In this document: positions 53,823 to 61,694 of the stretch, piece by piece
Layout of the letters: each line of letters opens with the position of its first letter
Position numbering within the stretch: position 1 is the stretch's first letter
Assembly: GCF_000241465.1 (NCBI RefSeq)
Contig: NZ_JH584235.1
Location: 2,541,210-2,605,209, forward strand
DNA length: 64,000 bases
Reading direction: 5' to 3'
Source: Sphingomonas echinoides ATCC 14820
GTDB lineage: Bacteria > Pseudomonadota > Alphaproteobacteria > Sphingomonadales > Sphingomonadaceae
The notes under the pieces: model-generated
Database searches by the model: none
The model's input: only the letters and a program-made list of their open reading frames with translations
What the model was told of the DNA's origin: nothing
Program-made: the position numbers and the translations under genes

Positions 53823-54866
53823 TCAGTCGAGCGCGGCGCGCAGCGTCGCGCGGACGCCGCTGCGCGCGCTGGTGTCATATTCGATGATGGTCTGCAGGCT
53901 CTGCGCCATCGCGCGGATCAGTTTGGTGCCGACGCCGGTGCCGCGCGGCGCGGCGTCGGCGACCATGCCGATGCCGTCATCTTCGACCTCCAGCCGGAAA
54001 TGCGCATCGCCATCGCCGTGGAGCGATACGCGCACTTCGCCGCCATTAGTGGGATAAGCATATTTGCAGGCGTTGCTGACCAGTTCGGTGACGATCACGC
54101 CGAGCGACACCGCGCGATCGGTCGACAGGCGGATCGGCTCGGCGGCGAGGCGTAGCGTGCGCGGCGCGGCCGGGGTCGACCAGGTCTCGCCCAGTTCATC
54201 GACCAGCGCACCGAGATATTCGCGCATGTCGACCTGCTCGACATCGTTGCTGGTATAGAGGCGGCGGTGGACTTGCGCGATCGCGGTAATGCGGCGCTGC
54301 GTGTCTTCGAGCGCGAGGCGCGCATTGTCATCGTCGAGCGCGGTCGCCTGCATCCGCACCATCGCCGAGACGAGTTGCAGGCTGTTGGCGACGCGGTGGT
54401 TGACCTCGCGCAGCAGCGCCTCGAGCCGGGCGTTGCTAGCGCGGAGCTGGTCCTCGGCGGCGGCCTTGCCGCGTTCGAGCGCGGCGCGTTCGAGCACCTG
54501 CGCGAAGGCGCTGGCGAGCAAATCGAAGAAATCGACGCCGACGGTCTTCACCACATAATCGGCGGCCCCGGCCTTCAGCGCGGCCACCGCGATGCGGCCT
54601 TCCTCGGAACCGGTGACATAGACCACCGGCGGCATCACCGGCAGCGTGTGGAGCTGCTCGAGCGTTTCCAGCCCGTCCATGCCGGGCATATAATGGTCGA
54701 CGGCGATCAGGTCGAAGGGCTGGCTGCGCGCCAGCGCGACGCCCTCTGCGCCGCCTTCGGCAACCGTCACCGCATAGCCGTGCCGCGCGAGCGTGCGGGC
54801 GGCGAGCCGCCGCAACCCCGCATCGTCATCGATATACAGGACCGCAGGTGGGGCGGTTCGGTTCAC
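53823..54866 (-). CDS. Response regulator fused to HWE/HisKA_2 histidine kinase
   Basis: 347 residues. A receiver domain (about 8-125, phosphorylated Asp57 in LIAVDHYMPGMDG; conserved Lys in ADYVVKTVG) is followed by a kinase domain. The kinase phosphorylation site is His157 in LREVNHRVANSLQLVSAMVR, typical of the HisKA_2/HWE class, and the ATPase boxes are VTELVSNACKYAYPTNGGE and VEDDGIGMVADAAPRGTGVG. The GTG at 54866 overlaps the stop of the upstream response regulator gene. This inverse order (receiver then kinase) suggests a relay receiving phosphate from the CHASE3 kinase. Confidence 0.9.
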   Translation of the reverse strand: MNRTAPPAVLYIDDDAGLRRLAARTLARHGYAVTVAEGGAEGVALARSQPFDLIAVDHYMPGMDGLETLEQLHTLPVMPPVVYVTGSEEGRIAVAALKAGAADYVVKTVGVDFFDLLASAFAQVLERAALERGKAAAEDQLRASNARLEALLREVNHRVANSLQLVSAMVRMQATALDDDNARLALEDTQRRITAIAQVHRRLYTSNDVEQVDMREYLGALVDELGETWSTPAAPRTLRLAAEPIRLSTDRAVSLGVIVTELVSNACKYAYPTNGGEVRVSLHGDGDAHFRLEVEDDGIGMVADAAPRGTGVGTKLIRAMAQSLQTIIEYDTSARSGVRATLRAALD

Positions 54867-55306
54867 CCCTCGGTCTCGGGGACCTGAATCACCGACAGGA
54901 ACAAGCCAAGCTGGCGGATCGCCTGGGCGAAGCTTTCGTAATTGACCGGTTTGGTGATGTAGACGTTGCAACCAAGATCGTAGCAGCGCTGAATCTCGAC
55001 CTTGTCGTCGGTCGTCGTCAGCACCACGACGGGCGTGCGGCGCAGCGGGCCGTCGGCGGCCTTGATCTTGGCCAGAATATCGGTCCCGCTCATGTCGGGC
55101 AGGTTGAGATCGAGCAGCACCAGCGCCGGGCCGTTGCGCTGCGGTCCGGCGGCCGCGTTGAACAGATAGTCGAGCGCGGTGGTGCCGTCGGTGAAATGGG
55201 TGATGTGGTTGAGGATGCCCGCACGGCGGATGTTCTTTTCGATCAGGCGCGCATGGCCTTCATCATCCTCGATCATGATGATGCTGACGCTCTGGTGGTC
55301 GTTCAT
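54863..55306 (-). CDS. Single-domain response regulator (Rcp1-like)
   Basis: 147 residues, only a receiver domain. The phosphorylated residue is Asp66 in LVLLDLNLPDMSGTDIL; acidic pocket residues are in SIIMIEDDEGHARLIEKNIR and the lysine in VYITKPVNYESF. This longer Rcp1-like form is the usual partner of phytochrome-type and CHASE3 kinases. It has no output domain, so it probably shuttles phosphate. It overlaps both neighbours by 4 bases in one operon. Confidence 0.92.
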   Translation of the reverse strand: MNDHQSVSIIMIEDDEGHARLIEKNIRRAGILNHITHFTDGTTALDYLFNAAAGPQRNGPALVLLDLNLPDMSGTDILAKIKAADGPLRRTPVVVLTTTDDKVEIQRCYDLGCNVYITKPVNYESFAQAIRQLGLFLSVIQVPETEG

Positions 55307-56829
55307 GTTCCGCTTTCCCGCGTATCGGCGTTGGTCGTGTCGAGCTTGGCCGGCAGGTTGAGCCGGAAGGTGGTGCCCTGGCCCAGTTCCGACGCCATTT
55401 CGATCACGCCGCCCAAGCGATACGCCAAGGCACGGACATGGGCCAGACCGATTCCTTCGCCCGGTTGGTCCTGGTTGCCCGAGCGGCGGAACAGGTCGAA
55501 CACGCGTTGATGATCGCTGGCGGCGATGCCGCGGCCATTGTCCTCGACCTCGATCGTAACGCGCTGCCCCTCGCGCCGACCGCGCACCGTGATCTGCCCC
55601 GCACGATCGGGGCTGAGATATTTCACCGCGTTTTCGATCAGGTTAGACAGGATCTGCTCGATCGCAAGGCGGTCGCTGACGATCGCTGGGAGCGGGCGCG
55701 CGATCGTGAGCGTCGCGCCGCGATGGTCGAGTTGCTGGGTCAGGCTCGCGCCGATCGTATCGACCATCGTGTCGAGGTCGAGCGGCTCGGGCGCGATGAC
55801 GCGCCGCCCTTCGCGCGACAATTTCAGGATGGCGTTGATCAGCCGGTCCATTTTCTGCGTCGAGGTGCGGATGAACTTGATCGCCTCGGGCAAATCCTCG
55901 CGCGCGGCGAGGCGGTCGTCCGGCGTGACGATGTCGGGCGCGCGCGCCTCGGCGCGATCGATCAATGCGCCGATTGTGGCGGTTGCGCTTTCCAGTTCGG
56001 CGGTAAAGCCCATCACATTGACCAGCGGGCTGCGCAGATCGTGGCTGACGATATAGGCGAAACGCTGAATCTCGTCATTGGCGCGAGTCAGGTCGGCGGT
56101 GCGTTCGTTGACCAGATCCTCCAGCGTATCGGCGAAATCGCGCAAGCTGTCGCGCGACGCGGCGAGATCGCGGGTGTAGCGTCGTACGGTCAGCAGCGAG
56201 ACCAAGGCGACCAGCACCAGCAACAGCCCGGCGAGCGCGAGCGTCGCATAAAAGACGCGGACGCTGGCCTGCTGCTCGGCATCGCGGATGGCGAGCAAGC
56301 GTTGCTCCTCGGCGACCATGGCATCCGCCAGTTTTCGAACGGCGCGCATCCGGCGTGCGCTGGTTTCTTCCCTGAACAGCGTTCGCGCAGCGACCTGGTC
56401 ACCCCGCAGCGTTACCGCAATCGTGCGCTCGCGCTGTTCCGCCAGCTCAGCGATCATCTGACGTAAGCTCGCGATCGTGCGTTGCTGGCGGGGATTGTCG
56501 CGCGTCAGCGTCGCGATCCGCGTCAACAGCGTGGGCAAGGCCACCATGCTGGTGCGATAGGTGTCGAGATACACGTGCTCGCCCGTCAGCACGAAGCCGC
56601 GGCGCGAGGTTTCGCTTTGTTCAATCAGGATGCGCGCACGGTCGATCGCGAGTTCGACTTCATAGGTGTGGTTGACATCGCGCGTATGGCCTTCGTTGCG
56701 CGCGGTCGACCAGCCCGCCGCAATGCCCACTGCAACCAGCGCCGCGAAGCCCAGCCCCATGCAGGCCAGCAAAAAGCGCTGCATGCGCCCTTCGCTAACA
56801 CCAAATCCCAGCACGATGCGTTCGAACAT
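55303..56829 (-). CDS. CHASE3-domain sensor histidine kinase
   Basis: 508 residues. Two membrane helices (about 15-37 and 192-212) flank an extracytoplasmic CHASE3 sensor (SETSRRGFVLTGEHVYLDTY). A short coiled region leads to HisKA with His263 in YIVSHDLRSPLVNVMGF. ATPase boxes are [30 protein letters not shown] [13 protein letters not shown], and EGIGLAHVRALAYRLGG. The start at 56829 has AGGG upstream. It heads an operon with two further phosphorelay proteins. Signal unknown. Confidence 0.9.
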   Translation of the reverse strand: MFERIVLGFGVSEGRMQRFLLACMGLGFAALVAVGIAAGWSTARNEGHTRDVNHTYEVELAIDRARILIEQSETSRRGFVLTGEHVYLDTYRTSMVALPTLLTRIATLTRDNPRQQRTIASLRQMIAELAEQRERTIAVTLRGDQVAARTLFREETSARRMRAVRKLADAMVAEEQRLLAIRDAEQQASVRVFYATLALAGLLLVLVALVSLLTVRRYTRDLAASRDSLRDFADTLEDLVNERTADLTRANDEIQRFAYIVSHDLRSPLVNVMGFTAELESATATIGALIDRAEARAPDIVTPDDRLAAREDLPEAIKFIRTSTQKMDRLINAILKLSREGRRVIAPEPLDLDTMVDTIGASLTQQLDHRGATLTIARPLPAIVSDRLAIEQILSNLIENAVKYLSPDRAGQITVRGRREGQRVTIEVEDNGRGIAASDHQRVFDLFRRSGNQDQPGEGIGLAHVRALAYRLGGVIEMASELGQGTTFRLNLPAKLDTTNADTRESGT

Positions 56830-56894
56830 AGCGGCTGCCCTAAGCACGCGGTGCCGGGAATACCAGTGACTGCGTGTTGACTTAGATCAAGCGG

Positions 56895-57617
56895 TTAGGC
56901 TGCGCGGCGGCGCGCGCGTTCGGTTTCGGCGGTGAAGCGGACATCCTCGTCGCGATCTTCGAGCATGGTGGCGATGGTTTCGTCGCTCGCCTCGCTCCAT
57001 TCCTTGCCGCGATCTGGACCCTGACGCACGCGCGGCAGCAAACCGGGCAGGCTCGACCAAGCGAGCAACTGGTCGATGCCGACCGCGTTGAGCATGTCGC
57101 GCAAGTGGAAGGCGGTGACATAGGCATCGGGAAAGGCGCGGTGCGCTGGCAGGCCGCGTTCGTGGATCAGCCCCTCGGGCTTGCGCCAGTAGCGCAGCAT
57201 CTGGTTGGAGAAGGTCGGGCTGTCGGGCCATAGCCGCAACGCGCATTTCCAGGTGCAGATCCACGGAGCATTGCGCGTCAGCGCCGGGCTGCAGAATTTC
57301 TCTTCATAGATCGAGCGATGCGCGGCGAGCGCGACACGCTTGGGATAGGGATCGAGTACCGCGCGCGCGACATCATGCCAGAACGGCGCATCGGCGACCT
57401 GTTCGTCGAGGATATGATGGATCGTTTGCGTCAGCGGCGGGATCGGGCGACCGGGATTAACGAGCCGCGCGCCGCCCTCGCCGTGGATTTCCCACCGGCC
57501 ATCGGGGCCGAGCGCGACGTCCTGCCAGCCGATTTCGCACACGCCGTGGACGGGCGGGGCCTCGCCGGTGGTTTCAAGGTCGATGACGCGGATGATCTGG
57601 GGGGCGGGCGGGGGCAT
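56895..57617 (-). CDS. DnaQ-like 3'-5' exonuclease
   Basis: 240 residues. ExoI motif IRVIDLETTGEAPPVHG holds Asp13 and Glu15. The middle acidic region is near AHRSIYEEKF, and the histidine-type ExoIII motif is HRAFPDAYVTAFHL, giving a DEDDh active site. A basic arginine-rich C-terminus follows. Such stand-alone proteins act in DNA or RNA trimming. No clear ribosome binding site precedes the ATG at 57617. The gene follows a repeat-rich gap. Confidence 0.85.
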   Translation of the reverse strand: MPPPAPQIIRVIDLETTGEAPPVHGVCEIGWQDVALGPDGRWEIHGEGGARLVNPGRPIPPLTQTIHHILDEQVADAPFWHDVARAVLDPYPKRVALAAHRSIYEEKFCSPALTRNAPWICTWKCALRLWPDSPTFSNQMLRYWRKPEGLIHERGLPAHRAFPDAYVTAFHLRDMLNAVGIDQLLAWSSLPGLLPRVRQGPDRGKEWSEASDETIATMLEDRDEDVRFTAETERARRRAA

Positions 57618-57664
57618 TGGGACTAGGTGGCGTGTTCTGCTGCGGATTGCGAGCGAAGAAGACG

Positions 57665-57885
57665 GGTTTGTTCGCGCGGAGGCGCAGAGGACGCGGAGAA
57701 GGAGAAGAAGGATTTTTCACGCGAAGGCGCGAAGGCGCGAAGGCGCGAAGTCGCCCTGTGTCTGGCGGCACGCGCCGGACAAGTGGGTGGATAAACCGCT
57801 TCGCGGAAAATCCCTCTTCGTGGCTTCGCGCCTTCGCGTGAAAACCCTCTTCTCTGCGTCCTCCGCGCCTCTGCGCGAACCAACT
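57665..57885. repeat. Composite inverted repeat with 8-bp tandem repeat
   Basis: Left arm, starting near 57669 (TTCGCGCGGAGGCGCAGAGG and continuing through a GAGAAG stretch to TTTTTCACGCGAAGGCGCGAAG), is an imperfect inverted copy of a right arm ending near 57880 (TTCGCGCCTTCGCGTGAAAA, then CTCTGCGTCCTCCGCGCCTC). The left arm also contains a tandem run of the 8-mer GGCGCGAA, about three units, at 57720-57750. The centre includes TGGGTGGATAAACCGC. No gene is supported in 57618-57888. Confidence 0.78.
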
Positions 57886-57888
57886 GTC

Positions 57889-59286
57889 TCAGTGCGCCGC
57901 CTGCTCCCCACGGACGAGGCCGCTCAATGCGAGCTGGTCGTCGATCATCCCGAGCAACCGATCGAGCCCGGCCTGATCCTTCGCCTCGGCGCGCGCGACG
58001 AGCACGTCCTGGGTATTGGAGGCGCGCAGCAGCCACCAGCCGTCGGGGGTGTTGACGCGGGCACCATCGGTGCGGTTGACGTCGGCACCAGCCGCTTCGA
58101 GCCGGTCGAGCACTTCCTCGACCACCGCGAACTTGCGGCTTTCATCGACTTGGAAGCGCATTTCGGGGGTGTTGACCAGGGCCGGCATCGCGCCGCGCAA
58201 ATCGGTGATCGATTTGCCGATCATGTGGGCTGCGCGGATCAGGCGGACGGCGGCATAATGCGCGTCGTCGAACCCGTAAAATTCGTGCGCGAAGAAGATG
58301 TGGCCGCTCATCTCGCCCGCCAGCGGGCTGTCGGTTTCCTTCATCTTCATCTTGATCAGGCTGTGGCCGGTCTTCCACATCAGCGGCGTGCCGCCGAGCT
58401 CGCTCACGCGGTCGAACAGCATTTGCGAGGCCTTCACATCGGCGATGATCGTCGCACCAGGCAGTTCCTTCAGCACAGGTTCGGCCAAAATGGACAGAAT
58501 CTGGTCGCCCCAGATCACGCGGCCTTGCCCGTCGATCGCGCCGATCCGGTCGCCATCGCCATCGAAAGCCAGTCCGAAATCGAGCTGCTTCTCGGCGACG
58601 AGCCGCTTCAGGTCGGTCAGGTTCTTTTCATCGGTAGGATCGGGATGATGGTTGGGAAAATTGCCGTCGACATCGGTGAACAGCAAATGATGCTCACCCG
58701 GCAGGAGCTTGACCAGCTTCTCGATGATCGGGCCCGACACGCCATTGCCCGCGTCCCAGCCGATCTTGTAGCTGCCCCCGGCATAGCCCGCGACGAGGCG
58801 ACCGACATAATCGTCCTCGATGTCGGCGGTGGAGACGGTGCCACGGTCGGCTTCATCGGCGACGACATCCCAATCGCCTTCCGCTGCCATGCGGCCCAAG
58901 TCCTGAATGTCGGCGCCGAAAAACGGCTTGTGCTGCAGCACCATCTTGAAGCCATTATACTCGGCGGGATTGTGGCTGCCGGTTATCTCGATGCCGCCAT
59001 CCACTTCTAGGGTGGCCTCGGCATAATAGAGCATCGGCGTCGGCCCCATGCCGATCCGCACGACATTCACGCCGACGGCGGTGAGGCCGCCGACCAAAGC
59101 CGCTTCAAGCTCGGGCGAGGACAAGCGACCGTCATAGCCGACCGCGACACGGGTGCCGCCCGCGCGGCGCACGCGCGTGCCGAAACCGCGACCGATCACG
59201 TCGGCGTCGGCGGTGCCGAGCGTTTTTCCGACGATGCCGCGGATGTCATATTCGCGCAGGGACGTCGGGTCGAAACGGTGCGTCAT
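57889..59286 (-). CDS. Phosphomannomutase/phosphoglucomutase
   Basis: 465-residue alpha-D-phosphohexomutase. The phosphoserine loop is [16 protein letters not shown], the metal loop [12 protein letters not shown], the sugar-binding loop GEMSGHIFF and the phosphate-binding loop [15 protein letters not shown]. It interconverts 1- and 6-phosphates of glucose and mannose for exopolysaccharide and LPS, as PgmG/AlgC do in sphingomonads and pseudomonads. AGGAG lies 6 bases before the ATG. It lies 58 bases after the J-domain gene in the same direction. Confidence 0.93.
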   Translation of the reverse strand: MTHRFDPTSLREYDIRGIVGKTLGTADADVIGRGFGTRVRRAGGTRVAVGYDGRLSSPELEAALVGGLTAVGVNVVRIGMGPTPMLYYAEATLEVDGGIEITGSHNPAEYNGFKMVLQHKPFFGADIQDLGRMAAEGDWDVVADEADRGTVSTADIEDDYVGRLVAGYAGGSYKIGWDAGNGVSGPIIEKLVKLLPGEHHLLFTDVDGNFPNHHPDPTDEKNLTDLKRLVAEKQLDFGLAFDGDGDRIGAIDGQGRVIWGDQILSILAEPVLKELPGATIIADVKASQMLFDRVSELGGTPLMWKTGHSLIKMKMKETDSPLAGEMSGHIFFAHEFYGFDDAHYAAVRLIRAAHMIGKSITDLRGAMPALVNTPEMRFQVDESRKFAVVEEVLDRLEAAGADVNRTDGARVNTPDGWWLLRASNTQDVLVARAEAKDQAGLDRLLGMIDDQLALSGLVRGEQAAH

Positions 59287-59344
59287 GGTAGCTCCTGTTG
59301 GTTGGATGCGTGCCTAATCGGTGAAACCCGCGAAAGTTCAATGT

Positions 59345-59596
59345 CTAGGGTCGGAGCAGCAGATCGCGCGCGGCGTTGATCCGCCGGGTGAGATCGGCCG
59401 AGCCCCCTCGGTCGGGATGGACCGCGCCGACCAAGCGCCGATGCGCCGCGCGAATCGCCGCCGCATCGGCATCGGCCGCCACCCCGAGCACGGCGCGCGC
59501 TTCGGCTTCGTCGAGCCGCAGCGTCGGTTTCGGTCGCGCGCGCAGCAGCCACCAGCCACCGAGCAGGACCGCCGCAAAGAAAAGAAGCTTGCCCAT
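59345..59596 (-). CDS. Membrane-anchored J-domain protein
   Basis: 83 residues. An N-terminal helix (about 3-19) is followed by a J-domain (about 30-83) with RAVLGVAADADAAAIRAAHR, the HPD tripeptide in AVHPDRGGSADLTRRI and a final LLLRP. The size and topology recall Tim14/Pam18-like or DjlC-like proteins that recruit DnaK to the membrane. The ATG overlaps the mipZ stop (TAATG), so the two are co-translated. Client unknown. Confidence 0.85.
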   Translation of the reverse strand: MGKLLFFAAVLLGGWWLLRARPKPTLRLDEAEARAVLGVAADADAAAIRAAHRRLVGAVHPDRGGSADLTRRINAARDLLLRP

Positions 59597-60390
59597 TATG
59601 CGAACAGCGGCGGGACCGGTTCCGGCAGCGCAAGCGCGCCCATCATCTCGCGCAACTCCTGGCGTGCGGCGACGTGCGCCAGCCCCATGGCACCGAATTC
59701 GCCCGAATCGAGCATGGTCAGGCCGTTGGGGAACAGTTCGCGGTAGATGACGCGTTCGCCAAGGCCCGGCACGATGCGGAAGCCAACGCGCTTGGCGAGC
59801 TGGTCGAGCGCTTCGGACACACGGCGCATGTTGCGCGCCTCGATATGCTGGACGCGGTTGCGCAGCACCACCCAGTCGATCGTCGAGCCGTCGGCCTTGG
59901 CGCGCGCCTTGCGCGCTTCCCAGATCATTTCGGCATAAAAGCTCGGGCGGGTGACCTTGTAGCTTTCGGGATCGACCTGGCCGATCAGATCGAAATCGAC
60001 GAAGCTGTCGTTCATCGGCGTAACCAGCGTATCGGCGCGGGCGGAGGCCATGCGCGCGAAGCGATCATCGCGGCCGGGCGTGTCGATCACCAGAAAGTCC
60101 GCACCCTCGGCCAGCGCATCGAAGCTTTCGGTGAAGCGTGCCAGGCTTTCGCCGTCATGGGTGGTGTGGCGCGGGATCGGCAAGTCGCGACCGGTGCGCT
60201 TGATCGTCGCGGTACGATTGTCGAAATAACGCCCCATCGTGCGCTGGCGATGGTCGAGATCGAGCGCCGACACCTGCGCGCCGCGCGCCGCCAGCGCGAT
60301 CGCGACATGCACCGCGGTGGTCGACTTGCCTGTGCCGCCCTTTTCATTGGCGAAGACTATAATGTGTGGCTTTCGCGCAGCAGTCGCCAA
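59596..60390 (-). CDS. mipZ: Division-site positioning ATPase MipZ
   Basis: 264-residue ParA-like ATPase. The deviant Walker A is EKGGTGKST (Lys17-Ser23), with DLDHRQRTMGRYFDNR and LVIDTPGRDDRFARMASARA downstream as in Caulobacter MipZ. MipZ forms a gradient from the ParB-bound poles and keeps FtsZ away, placing division at mid-cell in alphaproteobacteria without MinCD. The start codon is probably TTG at 60390 with GGGAAG upstream, since no ATG precedes the P-loop. The gene is divergent from panC across 78 bases. Confidence 0.95.
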   Translation of the reverse strand: MATAARKPHIIVFANEKGGTGKSTTAVHVAIALAARGAQVSALDLDHRQRTMGRYFDNRTATIKRTGRDLPIPRHTTHDGESLARFTESFDALAEGADFLVIDTPGRDDRFARMASARADTLVTPMNDSFVDFDLIGQVDPESYKVTRPSFYAEMIWEARKARAKADGSTIDWVVLRNRVQHIEARNMRRVSEALDQLAKRVGFRIVPGLGERVIYRELFPNGLTMLDSGEFGAMGLAHVAARQELREMMGALALPEPVPPLFA

Positions 60391-60468
60391 CGTGTTTGCT
60401 TCCCGTCTTGTCCGGTTGGATCACGCCTCATAGAAGGCGCGCCCGTCCTTACCGAAGGCCACACATCC

Positions 60469-61320
60469 GTGCAAACCATCCGTTCCCTCGAAGCGCTCCG
60501 TTCTGGGATCGCCGATTTCCGCAGCGGAGGCGCGAGCATTGCGCTCGTGCCGACGATGGGGGCGCTGCATTCCGGGCACCTCGCGTTGATCGAGGCGGCG
60601 AAGCGGCCGGGCCGCAAGGTGGTGGCGTCGATCTTCGTCAACCCACGGCAATTCGGCCCGAATGAGGACCTGTCGCGCTATCCCCGGCGCGAGACGGCGG
60701 ATGCGCGGCTGTTGACCGAGGCGGGCTGTGACCTGTTGTGGATGCCGCCGGTCGAGGTGATGTATCCCGACGCGTTCGCCACCACGATTTCGGTGGCGGG
60801 GGTGAGCGAGGGGCTCGATGGCGCATCGCGGCCCGGCCATTTCGACGGGGTGGCGACGGTCGTCGCGAAATTGTTCAACCAAGTCCGGCCCGACATCGCC
60901 TTGTTCGGCGAAAAGGATTTTCAGCAGCTCGCGGTGATTCGGCGGATGGTTGCCGATCTCGATTTCGGGATCGAGATCCAGGGCGTGCCGACGCAGCGCG
61001 ATGATGACGGGCTCGCGCTGTCGTCACGCAACATCTATCTGGACGAGGCGCAGCGGGCGGCAGCGGTGGCCTTGCCGCGCGCGCTCGGCGTGGCGGCCAA
61101 GGCGATTGCGCGGGGCGATGATCCCGAAGGCGCGCTGGCAATCGCGCGCGACGCCTTGGTAACCGCTGGATTCTCGGTCGATTATGTCGAACTGGTCGAT
61201 GCCGCGACGCTGGCCACAGCGACCGACCCCAGCCGCGAGCGGCGTTTGCTGGCAGCGGCGCGGATCGGCACGACCCGGCTGATCGATAACCTCGCGATTC
61301 CGCCCGCCGATCATGCCTAA
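60469..61320 (+). CDS. panC: Pantoate-beta-alanine ligase (pantothenate synthetase)
   Basis: 283 residues. It makes pantothenate from pantoate, beta-alanine and ATP for coenzyme A. PTMGALHSGHLALIEAA contains the HxGH nucleotide motif, VNPRQFGPNEDLSRYPR, GLDGASRPGHFDGVATVVAK and the KMSKS-like TQRDDDGLALSSRN follow. The GTG at 60469 is the start, with GAAGG upstream and QTIRSLEALR as a typical N-terminus. The much longer open frame upstream is antisense to mipZ. Confidence 0.95.
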   Translation: MQTIRSLEALRSGIADFRSGGASIALVPTMGALHSGHLALIEAAKRPGRKVVASIFVNPRQFGPNEDLSRYPRRETADARLLTEAGCDLLWMPPVEVMYPDAFATTISVAGVSEGLDGASRPGHFDGVATVVAKLFNQVRPDIALFGEKDFQQLAVIRRMVADLDFGIEIQGVPTQRDDDGLALSSRNIYLDEAQRAAAVALPRALGVAAKAIARGDDPEGALAIARDALVTAGFSVDYVELVDAATLATATDPSRERRLLAAARIGTTRLIDNLAIPPADHA

Positions 61321-61326
61321 TGGCCG

Positions 61327-61342
61327 TTAACCTTTTGTTGAC
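61327..61342 (+). promoter_or_regulatory. CtrA-like site in the panC/Sel1 gap
   Basis: TTAA (61327-61330), 7 bases, then TTGAC (61338-61342) is one base off the CtrA consensus TTAA-N7-TTAAC. A second TTAA pair (61376-61389) has a spacing of 6. The TTGACC could also serve as a -35 element. Confidence 0.3.
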
Positions 61343-61348
61343 CCCAAT

Positions 61349-61366
61349 CCGGCAAGGTGTTGCCGG
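61349..61366. terminator. Hairpin after panC
   Basis: CCGGCAA (61349-61355) and TTGCCGG (61360-61366) form a perfect 7-bp stem with loop GGTG, 28 bases past the panC stop. There is no T-run, so it could be a terminator or an operator. Confidence 0.4.
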
Positions 61367-61393
61367 TAGGGATGGTTAACGGGGGTTAAGAGC

Positions 61394-61690
61394 ATGGGCA
61401 GCAGCCTGAAGAATGCGCAGTTCCTGATCGACAGCCGAATCGCCGACGCGGCGCGCGGGGACGCCGATGCGTGTTTCGACCTTGGCATGGTCTATTCGAG
61501 TGGTTCCGCCGGGATCGGCGTCGACCTGATCGAGGCGCACAAATGGTTCAACCTGGCCGCGGTCGCGGGGAGCGAGATCGCCAAGGATTGCCGCCGCGAC
61601 ATTGCCGAGGACATGACCGCGCGCGAAATCGCAACGGCCCAGGCGGCGGCGCGGGCGTTCCTGGTGTCCACCCAGCGCCGCGCCGCCTGA
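61394..61690 (+). CDS. Sel1-repeat-like small protein
   Basis: 98 residues. A single Sel1/TPR-like helical pair is seen in ADACFDLGMVYSSGSAGIGV followed by DLIEAHKWFNLAAVAGSEIA, and a last helix MTAREIATAQAAARAFL ends it. Sel1 proteins mediate protein contacts. It has no signal peptide. GGGGGTTAAGAGC before the ATG gives a moderate ribosome binding site. It converges on topA with 4 bases between the stops. Confidence 0.8.
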   Translation: MGSSLKNAQFLIDSRIADAARGDADACFDLGMVYSSGSAGIGVDLIEAHKWFNLAAVAGSEIAKDCRRDIAEDMTAREIATAQAAARAFLVSTQRRAA

Positions 61691-61694
61691 TCCA

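Noticed and set aside
57720..57750. Tandem GGCGCGAA units resembling a short CRISPR-like array
   Set aside because: Units are directly adjacent 8-mers with no spacers, and no cas gene is present.
59674..60468. Long upstream extension of the panC frame, antisense to mipZ
   Set aside because: The translation is low-complexity and mipZ on the other strand is clearly coding; panC homologues start near 60469.
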